A DNA stretch of 64,000 nt from Sphingobacterium hungaricum (GCF_015210005.1 NZ_MU158697.1:1-64000), one strand, 5' to 3'. Numbered from the stretch's first letter, positions 1 through 9,960 are shown. The notes: a model not told the origin generated them from the letters alone. Numbers and translations are program-made.

Positions 1-113
<113 letters not shown>

Positions 114-273
114 AAATGTAGTGTTCGACACCTAACTATCTATAAAATAATTAGAATTGTCTTTGTGTATTTCTAATCCGATTTGCTTAGCTTAAGTTTG
201 TTTTTTGGAAGAAAAAATCTTCCTTGCGAACTTTCGCTCTCTTAAAGCTACTCGCTGCGTTTACATGATCATT

Positions 274-284
274 TTCTTAAAGAA
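274..284 (-). promoter_or_regulatory. possible boxA-like antitermination element in the 16S leader
   Basis: On the minus strand this reads TTCTTTAAGAA, and the surrounding GTTCTTTAAG resembles the CTTTAA core of bacterial boxA sequences in rRNA leaders. The position, inside the leader between promoter and 16S, is right, but the match is short and AT-rich and could be chance. Confidence 0.25.
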
Positions 285-403
285 CTTCTATCGCATCCGC
301 TTCGCGCTTCTGCTTATATAACCTCGCTGCTGCCAGCTTGATCTTTTCGTTTTTATTCCCAAGATCCCTTCAGATCTTGTCCCCTTCGTTTCCGTTGGGA
401 CTG

Positions 404-434
404 CAAAGGTAGAAATCTTTTCCGAACCTCCAAA
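404..434 (-). promoter_or_regulatory. rRNA promoter P1 (proximal)
   Basis: On the minus strand, TTTG (431-434) is followed after 19 nt by TACCTTTG (404-411). This matches the Bacteroidota sigma-A consensus TTTG-N17..21-TAnnTTTG. Transcription would start near 398-400 and run about 285 nt to 16S. Confidence 0.75.
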
Positions 435-553
435 ACTTTTTTTTGATTTATTTTGTCTGGAACGTTCTGGGCTCGCTTTCCGCTATCGCTAGCTTCTAAC
501 TATATCCCCGATTTCCTTGCTTTTCAATGCTGTCCCTCCCTTGCGGAGTGGTG

Positions 554-586
554 CAAAAGTAGAACTTTTAAACGCTAACTTCCAAA
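554..586 (-). promoter_or_regulatory. rRNA promoter P2 (distal)
   Basis: On the minus strand, TTTG (583-586) and TACTTTTG (554-561) are separated by 21 nt, giving a second consensus Bacteroidota promoter about 150 nt upstream of the first. Sequence around both -7 boxes is similar (GTGCAAAAGTAGAA against CTGCAAAGGTAGAA on the plus strand), suggesting duplication of a promoter module. Confidence 0.7.
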
Positions 587-668
587 TAGAATCTGAGAAA
601 TAATTTCGACTCTTATGTAAAGAGCTGTATTATAAAACGATAATTTTTTAAGAATAGTATAAAAAACT

Positions 669-1064
669 TTATTTTTTAAATACCCAATACTTTTGAAGCG
701 GATAATTGAACCCTAAAGAAACAATAAGCTCAATCATTAGTCGGGTAATTTTATAATCGATTCCGGTAATTTCTGATAAGATTGGAGTGCCATGTGATTT
801 TAAAAAAATACTGCCAATGACAACAATTACAAATTTCCAAAGCTGGTTTCCTATTGGGGTCGAGTTCTTACTATCTTTAAAAGTCCAAAATCGATTGATG
901 GAAAAATTAACAACAGCACCGACTGTTCCGCTGACACGTATCGCATTCGTAACGGAAAAACCAAAAACTTCTTTGCACAAAAGCATGACTCCATAATCAA
1001 CCATGCCTCCGATAAACGCCGAAAGTTGCGCTTTAAAAAATTGCTTAATCTTAACCCAGTTCAT
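669..1064 (-). CDS. GtrA-like four-helix membrane protein
   Basis: The 131-residue protein is almost all membrane helix, with about four predicted segments. It has the GtrA-family signature around residues 13-63: a short FIGGMVDYG stretch in the first helix and an N-S-x-N-R-F-W-T-F-like loop. GtrA proteins are thought to move or present lipid-linked substrates, classically undecaprenyl-phosphate sugars, at the membrane. It is the last gene of the spt operon, 3 nt after the CDP-alcohol phosphotransferase, so a role in flipping or decorating the sphingolipid made by the upstream genes is plausible but is inference. Family assignment is good; substrate is unknown. Confidence 0.75.
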   Translation of the reverse strand: MNWVKIKQFFKAQLSAFIGGMVDYGVMLLCKEVFGFSVTNAIRVSGTVGAVVNFSINRFWTFKDSKNSTPIGNQLWKFVIVVIGSIFLKSHGTPILSEITGIDYKITRLMIELIVSLGFNYPLQKYWVFKK

Positions 1065-1067
1065 TTA

Positions 1068-1745
1068 CTAATTATTAACCGACTTATTTTCTTTCTCTAA
1101 TCGATCGCGCTCATCACCTAAATCCAACAGTTTTTTTGTATCCCCAATATTGATAAAAAATAGAATACATGTAATGACAATTACTAAATAATCCATTGTG
1201 CCAGGAAATAAAACTTCAAGCAATAAGACTAAGCAGATAATCACTCGTATTTCGGTCGGACCGACCAGGCCTGCATCGATGGTATATTTATCGGATATCT
1301 TATATCGAAGCTGAGAAATGATCATGCTCCAGCCATAGCAAGCGACAAGAAGAAAACCTGTCAATTCCCATTTGCCGTCAGCATAGATTACATAACCCAA
1401 TCCGATCATGACCGTACTAACCCAATCCATAATGATATCTAAAGAAAAGCCATACCATTTACGAGATTTATTGCGGTAATAGGCAATCCGGCCATCCATG
1501 GAATCTCCTACCCAATTGATAATAAATCCCAGAATCCCTAAGAGCAAATAAGGAATGGCAACATACTTAGCCAGAATAAAACTAATCAATATCAATACCG
1601 AGCCGAACGTTCCGATTGCAGTCAATCCATCTGAACTGATCCATGAAGGAACACGCGGAACCAAATAGATAATTAATTTCTGCTCAGGCGAACTTAATAT
1701 ATTCGTGCGTTTTCTATCTGAGAATAGCGATTTATTTGCTTCCAT
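1068..1745 (-). CDS. CDP-alcohol phosphatidyltransferase family membrane enzyme
   Basis: This 225-residue polytopic protein carries the CDP-alcohol phosphotransferase motif D-x2-D-G-x2-A-R-x8-9-G-x3-D-x3-D: Asp81, Asp84, Gly85, Ala88, Gly99, Asp103 and Asp107 are all in place. The Arg after Ala88 is Tyr89, an unusual change. Such enzymes displace CMP from a CDP-alcohol with a hydroxyl acceptor, using divalent metals held by the four Asp residues. Placed directly after spt, an acyltransferase and a reductase, it is a good candidate for attaching the phospho-head group to ceramide, or for making a phospholipid donor for that step. The gene directly abuts the epimerase stop, indicating one transcript. 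Confidence 0.8.
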   Translation of the reverse strand: MEANKSLFSDRKRTNILSSPEQKLIIYLVPRVPSWISSDGLTAIGTFGSVLILISFILAKYVAIPYLLLGILGFIINWVGDSMDGRIAYYRNKSRKWYGFSLDIIMDWVSTVMIGLGYVIYADGKWELTGFLLVACYGWSMIISQLRYKISDKYTIDAGLVGPTEIRVIICLVLLLEVLFPGTMDYLVIVITCILFFINIGDTKKLLDLGDERDRLEKENKSVNN

Positions 1746-2747
1746 TTATGATAACCATTTATTCACTTTATACCATTCAAGGGTTTCTTTCAAACCACTC
1801 TCAAGGTCATATTTTGGTTCAAAATTTAATTTATTTTTTACTTCTTCTATATCACAGCCCCAATTTTCCGCGGTCAATTCATTTAACCGCTCAGGATAAA
1901 TCACTGGAGTTTTAGAAGATTTACTATACAGTTTCTGCAAGAGAATTGAAAAATACTCAACAATTCCATAAGGAATATGCACTCTGAATAATCTCTTTTT
2001 GAAAACACTTTTAAATATGTCAGCCATCGCATATTTTGTATATACGTGGCCATCGGTAATGTTGTAAGCTACAATTTCCGTTTCCCGTCCTCGAAGTGAG
2101 AGCAATAAAACGTCAACCAAATCCTTTACGTAAATAAAACTTAGTGCTTGGGGTTTGCGTCCTATATAAGGTTCGAAACCTTTATTCATGGTATCAAACA
2201 AAATAAATAGGTCTTTCTCGCGAGGTCCATAAACTGCAGTCGGACGGATAATCGTAATAGGCAAATCAGCGAAGTTCTCCTTGATCATCAGTTCCGCATC
2301 GCGTTTACTTCTCCCGTAAACCGTTACGGGATGATATGGACTATCATTTAAAATAAACTGATTTTCTTGAAAAGGAATTGGGCCTATCGCAGCAAGGCTG
2401 CTGACAAAAACGATTCGTTGGGGTTTTTCCGTTAATTTAGAAACAGAGGCTAAGAGGTTTTTAGTGAAATCTACATTCACGGTATACATCTCTTGTTCCG
2501 ATTTTGATTTGGTCAAAGCTGCTGCATGAATAACAAAGTCATACTTCTCATTGCGCAGCAACTCATCTAAATCTTGGGAATTGTTCCAATCTGGATAAAC
2601 AAATTTATCAACAAATGGAGCTATTTCGTCTTTCAGGCTTGACTGCCTAACAGCAGCATGCACTTCAAAAAGCTGGCTTTTGGCAGCTTCAACTAAATGC
2701 GAACCCACGAAACCACTAGCTCCAGTTATTAAAATCTTTTTTGTCAT
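1746..2747 (-). CDS. NAD(P)-dependent epimerase/dehydratase, candidate 3-ketoceramide reductase (CerR-like)
   Basis: An extended short-chain dehydrogenase of 333 residues. The Rossmann glycine motif TGASGFVG is at residues 8-15, the catalytic YGRSK (Tyr144, Lys148) is present, and a serine pair near 116-117 supplies the third catalytic residue. Bacterial ceramide synthesis described in Caulobacter uses a member of this family (CerR) to reduce the 3-oxo group after N-acylation. Here the gene overlaps the acyltransferase gene by 4 nt (ATGA) and lies two genes after spt, so a CerR role is the natural reading. The family is certain; the substrate is inferred from context, and a sugar-nucleotide substrate is the alternative. 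Confidence 0.85.
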   Translation of the reverse strand: MTKKILITGASGFVGSHLVEAAKSQLFEVHAAVRQSSLKDEIAPFVDKFVYPDWNNSQDLDELLRNEKYDFVIHAAALTKSKSEQEMYTVNVDFTKNLLASVSKLTEKPQRIVFVSSLAAIGPIPFQENQFILNDSPYHPVTVYGRSKRDAELMIKENFADLPITIIRPTAVYGPREKDLFILFDTMNKGFEPYIGRKPQALSFIYVKDLVDVLLLSLRGRETEIVAYNITDGHVYTKYAMADIFKSVFKKRLFRVHIPYGIVEYFSILLQKLYSKSSKTPVIYPERLNELTAENWGCDIEEVKNKLNFEPKYDLESGLKETLEWYKVNKWLS

Positions 2748-3865
2748 AGCGTCTTTTCGTAAAGACGGTATCTTTTATAAAGTTTGGCATTAATTTGTTC
2801 GATGGCATGATTCATTAAATAATTATGCTCCAACATCCATGAACATTCAGCTTCCTGAACATTATCTATCGTTCCATTTTTAATAATGCGCCCATACAGA
2901 CATGCTTCGATACCCATTTTGCGATAATTCTCTAAAACACCAAGCATCATCACGCGAAGTGACTTCACTTTTTTAAGACCGAAAAGCAATTTGAAAATAC
3001 CGAAAGGCAATAATCTTCCTCGTTTTATTTTTATCAAGATCTCATTGATGTTTGGAACACCTAAAGCAAAACCGACAATTTCGTCCCCTTTTTCTGCAAT
3101 AATTGCATATTTAGGATTTACGATCTGTTTTAAATCTTTCGCCACATAATTGAATTCCTCATCTGTCATTGGGACAAAGGCTAGATTTTTATCCCAGGCT
3201 TTGTTGTAGATGGTTTTGATTTTCGCAACTTCGTTTTTAAAATCTTTTAAATTTATTTGGCGAAGCCGAATACCTGAACGTCCGAGGCGCTCTTCCAATT
3301 TATCCAATAATAGAACAGAACGCTTATTGGCATCATCTGAAGAAATTTGATAAGCTCTCAAATCAACTTTTTGACTAAAGCTGTAATTTAAAATCAAATC
3401 AATATAATATGCTTTATTGTATGGCATCATGGCCATTGGAGGACGGTCAAAACCTTCGACTAAAAGTCCAACGGTATCATTTGTCGTCAGATTAATCGGT
3501 CCAACAACGGTTGTTGCACCTTTCTGCTTTACCCAATTTTCTGCAGCTTCAAACAATTTATCGGCGACTTCCTGGTCATTGATGCAATCAAAAAAACCAA
3601 AATGACCTTCTTGAACATGATTGAATGAATTATTGTTCACATTCCAAATCGCGGCAATCCGGCCAACAATTTTCGCATCGCTGTAAGCCAAAAACAATTG
3701 AGCAGAAGAATGCAAGTAAAATGGATGTTTACCCGGAGTTAATAAATCTTCTTGCGCTAAAAATAATTCTGGCACATAATTCGGGTCTTCCGCATATAAA
3801 TCATGTGGAAAATCAATAAAAGCCTTACGCTGCTTTTTTGATTCAACTGGAATGATCGTAATCAT
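2744..3865 (-). CDS. GNAT-fold acyltransferase, candidate ceramide synthase
   Basis: This 373-residue cytoplasmic protein has an N-terminal segment typical of large YghO-like GNAT proteins (residues 1-130, with a PxxLYAEDPNYVP-like stretch) and a C-terminal acetyltransferase-like half containing a GVLENYRKMGIEA stretch near residues 310-322. The dihydroceramide synthase of Caulobacter belongs to the GNAT superfamily, not to the eukaryotic CerS family. Translationally coupled on both sides (1 nt from the spt stop, 4-nt overlap with the next gene), it probably N-acylates the 3-ketosphinganine made by Spt. The acyl donor (CoA or ACP) cannot be read from the sequence. Confidence 0.75.
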   Translation of the reverse strand: MITIIPVESKKQRKAFIDFPHDLYAEDPNYVPELFLAQEDLLTPGKHPFYLHSSAQLFLAYSDAKIVGRIAAIWNVNNNSFNHVQEGHFGFFDCINDQEVADKLFEAAENWVKQKGATTVVGPINLTTNDTVGLLVEGFDRPPMAMMPYNKAYYIDLILNYSFSQKVDLRAYQISSDDANKRSVLLLDKLEERLGRSGIRLRQINLKDFKNEVAKIKTIYNKAWDKNLAFVPMTDEEFNYVAKDLKQIVNPKYAIIAEKGDEIVGFALGVPNINEILIKIKRGRLLPFGIFKLLFGLKKVKSLRVMMLGVLENYRKMGIEACLYGRIIKNGTIDNVQEAECSWMLEHNYLMNHAIEQINAKLYKRYRLYEKTL

Positions 3866-5131
<1,266 letters not shown>

Positions 5132-5147
5132 TCAGTTTTTTTGTTTC

Positions 5148-5155
5148 CAAAGTTA
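5148..5155 (-). promoter_or_regulatory. candidate -7 box of the spt sphingolipid operon
   Basis: On the minus strand this reads TAACTTTG, matching TAnnTTTG, 77 nt upstream of the spt start. No clear TTG is seen at the -33 position, so the promoter call rests on the -7 box alone. Confidence 0.4.
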
Positions 5156-5336
5156 AGTATAAATTAAGTAAATATGTACTAACGTTTTTAAACTTTATTT
5201 ATGGAAATTGCGCAAACTTACAAAACTTCTCTTTTTGTTTTAGATTTGATTAACATATAAATATCATAAAATTAATTCAATATTAATAACTTGTTAATAA
5301 AGAATTGCTATTCAATAGGTATTAGTAGTATTTTGC

Positions 5337-5344
5337 TACATTTG
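5337..5344 (+). promoter_or_regulatory. candidate -7 box of smpB
   Basis: TACATTTG matches TAnnTTTG 30 nt before the smpB ATG. A TTG at 5305-5307 is too far upstream (29 nt) to be an ideal -33 element. Confidence 0.5.
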
Positions 5345-5373
5345 TAGCTTATAAATAAGAATAAAAACAACGT

Positions 5374-5829
5374 ATGGCTATAGAAGCAAGAGTCAATATA
5401 AAAAATAAAAAAGCATCATTTGAATACCATATTTTGGATAAATATGTGGCTGGATTATCTTTATTAGGCACTGAAATAAAATCGATTAGAAGCGGAAAAG
5501 CCAATATCAACGATAGTTTCTGTGCGTTTTTTGAAGATGGACTTTATATCCGCAACATGCACATCGCTGAATATTCATTTGGTTCTTTTTATAACCATGA
5601 ATCCAAGCGCGACAGAAAACTTTTGCTGACCAAACGCGAATTAAAAAAGCTGAAAGAAAAAGGCGAAGAAAAAGGATTTACGATGATCCCATTGCGTATT
5701 TTTATCAATGAGCGTGGTTTCGCTAAAGTAGAAATTGCTTTAGCTCAAGGTAAAAAAGATTTCGATAAGCGTGACACAATCAAGGAAAGAGAATCCAAAA
5801 GAGAGTTAGACCGCGCGATGAAACACTAA
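5374..5829 (+). CDS. smpB: SsrA-binding protein SmpB
   Basis: SmpB (151 residues, normal length) binds tmRNA and brings it to stalled ribosomes for trans-translation. Visible features are the N-terminal NKKASFEYHI strand, the GLSLLGTEIKSIRSGKANI core that contacts tmRNA, HESKRDRKLLL, and the basic C-terminal tail (DKRDTIKERESKRELDRAMKH region) that enters the decoding channel. Its stop codon (5827-5829) overlaps that of the convergent AraC gene, with no room for a separate terminator. The tmRNA gene itself was not found in this window. Confidence 0.97.
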   Translation: MAIEARVNIKNKKASFEYHILDKYVAGLSLLGTEIKSIRSGKANINDSFCAFFEDGLYIRNMHIAEYSFGSFYNHESKRDRKLLLTKRELKKLKEKGEEKGFTMIPLRIFINERGFAKVEIALAQGKKDFDKRDTIKERESKRELDRAMKH

Positions 5830-6737
5830 AAGTATTGTCCGGCATACACGCCGGGCGTCACCCCTTCTCTCTTTTTAAATAGCCGAATAAAATAATTTAC
5901 ATCTGTAAAACCTGCGGTAAAACAAGTTTCTTTAACACTTTTCCGCTGGCTCAACATAAATTTAGCTAGGTTAATCCGTTCAGCAATAATGAATTCCATC
6001 GGACTGATCCCGAATTCATTTTTAAATATCCTAAATAAGCCTGCCTTACTCATATTCACTTTTTTAGCCAACACCTCAACGGTCAATTTATCGCTGATGT
6101 TATTCCGAATAAAATCTTTTAGATAATCGAATAGCGAACGGTTTGTCAACGTGTTTTCTTGCAAGACTAACAATCCCTGAGTCTGCATAACTTTAATCAT
6201 CAGCTCTTTTAACGTTAAGTCTGCCAATGCTTCTTTGTGCATATTTTGGCTAAGGCTAATCTGAAATAATTTATTCGTTATTTCCGTTAATTCCAGACTG
6301 TTGTAGAAGTGAAATTTATCCAATTGGAATTCCCAAGAAGCTGTCCCATGATGTTTTGGGTAAAATTCATTGACATAATTAATGACATCGTTGATTTTTT
6401 GCTGGCTGATGGACAAGGCTGTACATTGGGTGGGATTGATCGATGTTGCTTCAGGGAAATCAATGATCATTTTTGAATAGGCTGGCAACACCAAAGTCTC
6501 ACCTGGCGAGTAATCAAAAGCCGAAACGTCTTTAAGATGCATCACCTTCTTTCCTTTCAGCATATTGACGATTACCAAATCATCGAATTTCAAAGGAACC
6601 TCCAAACTTTTCTCATAGGTTTCGAAAACATTCAATTCAAATTGATTTAATGTAAACGCACGTCTGTTTTCAACCAATGTATTGATTTCATTTTTCTTTG
6701 AAAACGGAAGAGATTCTAAAAGATGCAAATTACCCAT
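5826..6737 (-). CDS. AraC-family transcriptional regulator
   Basis: The 303-residue protein has an N-terminal cupin-like sensing half (about residues 1-180) and a C-terminal double helix-turn-helix of AraC type (about 200-303), with SKAGLFRIFKNEFG in the first HTH and the family signature CFTAGFTDVNYFIRLFKK in the second. It is divergent from an aldehyde dehydrogenase/DUF779 pair, an arrangement often seen where an AraC activator controls aldehyde or alcohol oxidation genes. The likely inducer is an aldehyde or alcohol, but nothing in the sequence identifies it. Its stop overlaps the smpB stop. Confidence 0.9.
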   Translation of the reverse strand: MGNLHLLESLPFSKKNEINTLVENRRAFTLNQFELNVFETYEKSLEVPLKFDDLVIVNMLKGKKVMHLKDVSAFDYSPGETLVLPAYSKMIIDFPEATSINPTQCTALSISQQKINDVINYVNEFYPKHHGTASWEFQLDKFHFYNSLELTEITNKLFQISLSQNMHKEALADLTLKELMIKVMQTQGLLVLQENTLTNRSLFDYLKDFIRNNISDKLTVEVLAKKVNMSKAGLFRIFKNEFGISPMEFIIAERINLAKFMLSQRKSVKETCFTAGFTDVNYFIRLFKKREGVTPGVYAGQYF

Positions 6738-6909
6738 AGCCTGTACTATTTATAATTGGAGAGTCTATCAAATATACTAATTCTACTTACAATTTAAAAA
6801 ATGTGATTGTCACGATAATGCTATTACTTGAAACCATAATGCTACTTAAAAAATTCTTTTCCAAGTAAATTTGAAGATAACCATTACGTAAAATATAAAA
6901 ATTAGTGAT

Positions 6910-8412
6910 ATGAGTATAATTCAAAGACCTGCGTTCAAAGAACGCTATGACAATTACATCGGAGGAGAATTTGTTGCTCCGATCAACGGAAATTATTTTG
7001 ACAACATTTCTCCATTGGATGGAAAACCATTTACCAAAGTTGCGCATTCTTCAAAAGAAGATATTGCCTTGGCAGTGGATACCGCGGCCAAAGCTTTTGA
7101 AACTTGGAAATTGACATCTGCAACAGAACGCAGCATTATTCTGAATAAAATTGCAGACCGCATCGAACAGAACTTAGATCATATTGCGGCAGTAGAAACG
7201 ATTGACAATGGTAAAGCAGTAAGGGAAACCTTAAATGCGGACATTCCCTTGGTTGTGGATCATTTCCGTTATTTCGCAGGCGTGATCCGTGCGGAAGAAG
7301 GTTCGCTGAGCGAATTGGACAGCAACACGGTTTCGCTGATTGTTCACGAGCCTATTGGTGTGGTTGCTCAAATTATTCCTTGGAATTTCCCAATTCTAAT
7401 GGCTGTTTGGAAATTGGCTCCTGCATTAGCCGCAGGCTGTACAGTTGTCTTAAAACCAGCAGAAAGCACACCCGTTTCAATATTGGTTTTAATGGAACTG
7501 ATCGGTGATTTGTTGCCTCCAGGTGTTGTGAATATTGTGAATGGATTTGGATCAGAACTAGGACGTACATTGGTCACCAATCCAAAAATCTCGAAAGCAG
7601 CCTTTACAGGTTCGACGGCTACAGGTAGATTGGTGATGCAGTATGCAACAGAAAACATTATTCCGGTAACATTGGAATTAGGAGGTAAATCGCCGAACAT
7701 TTTCTTCAGCTCCGTAATGGATCAGGATGATGCATATTTGGACAAAGCCATTGAAGGCGCTGTTTTATTTGCGCTGAATCAAGGTGAAATCTGTACTGCT
7801 CCTTCTCGGTTATTGATTCAAGAAGATATTTACGACAAATTTATTGCTCGTGTCATCGAACGCGTCAATCAGATTAAAGTCGGCAATCCATTAGATCCAA
7901 CCGTCATGATGGGTGCGCAAGCTTCAAAAATCCAAAAAGACAAAATCATGTCGTACATCAAGCTGGGTAAGGAAGAAGGTGCAGAAGTATTGACCGGTGG
8001 TGATGAAAATATTCTTGGAGAAGGTTTGGAAGAGGGATATTACATCAAACCAACCTTGTTCAAAGGCAACAATAAAATGCGCATTTTCCAAGAAGAAATC
8101 TTTGGCCCTGTATTGGCGGTGACTACGTTTAAAGATGAGAAAGAAGCGATAGAAATTGCGAATGATACGATCTACGGATTAGGCGCAGGCGTCTGGACGA
8201 GAGATGCGCATCAGCTGTACCAAATTCCAAGAGCAATTCAAGCTGGTCGCGTTTGGGTAAATCAATACCACAGCTATCCAGCCGGAGCGCCGTTTGGAGG
8301 ATACAAACAATCTGGAATTGGCCGCGAAAACCATAAAATGATGCTGGGTTATTACAGACAAACTAAAAACATGCTCATTTCGTACAGCAAAGAAAAATTA
8401 GGATTTTTCTAA
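6910..8412 (+). CDS. NAD(P)+-dependent aldehyde dehydrogenase
   Basis: The 500-residue protein has all the aldehyde dehydrogenase hallmarks: IIPWNFPI (the oxyanion-hole Asn), GSTATGR in the Rossmann part, the general base Glu256 in LELGGKSPN, and the nucleophile Cys295 in [11 protein letters not shown]. The QGEICT context, together with a following DUF779 gene, resembles the AldB/ExaC acetaldehyde dehydrogenase subgroup. It would oxidise short-chain aldehydes to acids in the cytoplasm. Likely regulated by the divergent AraC protein. No consensus -7 box was recognised upstream, consistent with activator dependence. Confidence 0.93.
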   Translation: MSIIQRPAFKERYDNYIGGEFVAPINGNYFDNISPLDGKPFTKVAHSSKEDIALAVDTAAKAFETWKLTSATERSIILNKIADRIEQNLDHIAAVETIDNGKAVRETLNADIPLVVDHFRYFAGVIRAEEGSLSELDSNTVSLIVHEPIGVVAQIIPWNFPILMAVWKLAPALAAGCTVVLKPAESTPVSILVLMELIGDLLPPGVVNIVNGFGSELGRTLVTNPKISKAAFTGSTATGRLVMQYATENIIPVTLELGGKSPNIFFSSVMDQDDAYLDKAIEGAVLFALNQGEICTAPSRLLIQEDIYDKFIARVIERVNQIKVGNPLDPTVMMGAQASKIQKDKIMSYIKLGKEEGAEVLTGGDENILGEGLEEGYYIKPTLFKGNNKMRIFQEEIFGPVLAVTTFKDEKEAIEIANDTIYGLGAGVWTRDAHQLYQIPRAIQAGRVWVNQYHSYPAGAPFGGYKQSGIGRENHKMMLGYYRQTKNMLISYSKEKLGFF

Positions 8413-8459
8413 AATCAATCCCGTAGTGGATTTATATCTAGAAGTTTTAATAATCAAAC

Positions 8460-8490
8460 AACAAAACCTAGCTTTATGCTGGGTTTTGTT
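8460..8490 (+). terminator. hairpin between aldehyde dehydrogenase and DUF779 genes
   Basis: Stem AACAAAACCTAGC / GCTGGGTTTTGTT with a TTTAT loop and one G-T wobble. It lacks a long terminal T run, so it may attenuate transcription into the DUF779 gene or stabilise the upstream mRNA. Confidence 0.5.
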
Positions 8491-8496
8491 AAATTT

Positions 8497-8503
8497 AAGG
8501 AGG
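8497..8503 (+). promoter_or_regulatory. canonical Shine-Dalgarno sequence
   Basis: AAGGAGG lies 7 nt before the ATG at 8511. Such a perfect SD is exceptional here: most genes in the window have AT-rich, SD-less leaders, as usual in Bacteroidota. It fixes the start of the DUF779 gene. Confidence 0.7.
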
Positions 8504-8510
8504 ACAAGAA

Positions 8511-8885
8511 ATGGTATCAAGACTAGATGCAACAGAGAAAGCTTTGGCTCTTATCGATGAGCTGGAAGAAAAACACGGACCGCTGATGTTTTACCAGGCT
8601 GGAGGATGCTGTGAAGGAACGCAGCCTCAATGTTTTGAGAAAGGCGGATTTTATCCTCGGATGAATGACGTTCTGATCGGACATATAAAAGGATACGAAT
8701 TTTGGATAGACCGAGATTTATTCGAGTATTGGCAATATTCGCATTTTATGCTAGATGTACTGGACGGATTTGGACCGGGAGGGTTTTCGTTGGAAACACC
8801 TTTGGGAAAGACATTTAAAGTGCACTATCGTTTATTTAATGAAGAAGAGTTAAAAGATTTAGAACCCGTAGAACGCAACGCATAA
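8511..8885 (+). CDS. DUF779 protein
   Basis: The 124-residue soluble protein belongs to DUF779, which is regularly found next to AldB/ExaC-type aldehyde dehydrogenases. Conserved features are FYQAGGCCEGTQPQCF (a Cys-Cys pair and a further Cys, residues about 30-45), the central IGHIKGYEFWIDRDLFEYW, and GPGGFSLETPLGKTF. The cysteines suggest metal or redox chemistry, but the family has no settled function. It follows the dehydrogenase by 98 nt with an intervening hairpin, and has its own strong SD. The next gene starts 5 nt after its stop. Confidence 0.85.
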   Translation: MVSRLDATEKALALIDELEEKHGPLMFYQAGGCCEGTQPQCFEKGGFYPRMNDVLIGHIKGYEFWIDRDLFEYWQYSHFMLDVLDGFGPGGFSLETPLGKTFKVHYRLFNEEELKDLEPVERNA

Positions 8886-8890
8886 CATAC

Positions 8891-9955
8891 ATGACAAAAT
8901 TATTTGAGCCTTTGGCTTTAGCAACAATTTCTTTAAAAAACAGATTAGTCGTATCGCCGATGTGCCAATACTCGGCGGATCAAGGATTTCCTACGGACTG
9001 GCATTTGGTACATTTAGGTCAATTCGCCGCAGGCAAAGCAGGCGCAGTAATTCAGGAAGCTACTGCAGTCGCGCCTGAAGGCCGGATTTCTTATTGGGAT
9101 TTGGGGATTTGGTCGGACGAACAGGGAAAAGCCTACCAAAAAATCACTGATTTTATCAAATCGCAAGGTTCAATTCCAGGGATTCAATTGGCGCATGCTG
9201 GCCGAAAAGCAAGCGACAACCGTCCTTGGGAAGGACGCGGACAATTTGCTCCTGAACATGAATTCGGCTGGCAAACCGTGGCTCCTTCTGCTATTCCTTT
9301 CAGCGAACGAGATTTTATCCCGAAGGAATTAACGGTTGAAGAAACTCAAGAACTCGTTTCCCAATTTAAATCTGCGGCCGAACGAGCGGTAAAAGCGGGC
9401 TATGAAATTGTTGAAATCCATGCTGCTCATGGCTATCTGATCCATCAATTCCTTTCACCTTTGGTGAATAAAAGAACAGATAATTACGGAGGAAGTTTTG
9501 AGAATCGAATCCGCTTTCTGTTGGAAATCGTGGAAGCGATTAAACCTATCACTGCAAACAAATCCCTTTGGGTTCGAATATCGGCAACAGACTGGGCGGA
9601 AAATGGCTGGGATTTAGAACAATCCATTGCGTTAACATCAGTTTTAAAAACTAAAGGTGTGGAAGTGATTGATGTTTCTTCCGGCGGGGCTGTACATCAT
9701 CAAAAAATTACGGTGGAGCCAGGATATCAAGTTCCTTTTGCTGACGCAATAAAAAATCAGACAGGAATGATTACGGCGGCAGTTGGCTTAATCACAGAAG
9801 CACAGCAAGCCGAAACAATTTTAGAAGAAAATCAAGCTGACCTGATCTTAGTCGCTAGAAAATTCTTGCAAAGTCCGCATTTTGTTTATGAAGCAGCCAA
9901 AGAATTGGGAGCTGAGTTAGACTGGGCGCCGCAGTATGCGAGGGCGAAGGGGTAG
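8891..9955 (+). CDS. namA: NADH:flavin oxidoreductase, old yellow enzyme family (YqjM/NamA type)
   Basis: The 354-residue FMN enzyme has a single TIM barrel. The thermophilic-like OYE subclass is shown by Cys25 and Tyr27 in VVSPMCQYS, which tune FMN, by QLAHAGRK, and by the EIHAAHGYLIHQFLSP substrate-binding His pair. Such enzymes reduce activated C=C bonds of enals, enones and nitro compounds with NAD(P)H. Directly after DUF779 (5-nt gap), it likely forms a reactive-carbonyl operon with the aldehyde dehydrogenase. The symbol is by similarity to B. subtilis NamA. Confidence 0.88.
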   Translation: MTKLFEPLALATISLKNRLVVSPMCQYSADQGFPTDWHLVHLGQFAAGKAGAVIQEATAVAPEGRISYWDLGIWSDEQGKAYQKITDFIKSQGSIPGIQLAHAGRKASDNRPWEGRGQFAPEHEFGWQTVAPSAIPFSERDFIPKELTVEETQELVSQFKSAAERAVKAGYEIVEIHAAHGYLIHQFLSPLVNKRTDNYGGSFENRIRFLLEIVEAIKPITANKSLWVRISATDWAENGWDLEQSIALTSVLKTKGVEVIDVSSGGAVHHQKITVEPGYQVPFADAIKNQTGMITAAVGLITEAQQAETILEENQADLILVARKFLQSPHFVYEAAKELGAELDWAPQYARAKG

Positions 9956-9960
9956 TTCTA

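Larger units (their letters stand above)
114..668 (-). other. rRNA operon leader and promoter region, no protein gene
   Basis: This 555-nt stretch lies between 16S and the end of the gtrA-like gene. It holds two consensus Bacteroidota promoters firing leftward into the rRNA genes, and a leader of roughly 280 nt from the proximal promoter to 16S. No credible protein-coding frame was found. Confidence 0.8.

Noticed and set aside
6787..7047. 86-residue minus-strand ORF across the araC-aldehyde dehydrogenase gap
   Set aside because: It runs into the dehydrogenase coding region in antisense and has no conserved features; the gap is better explained as the divergent promoter region.
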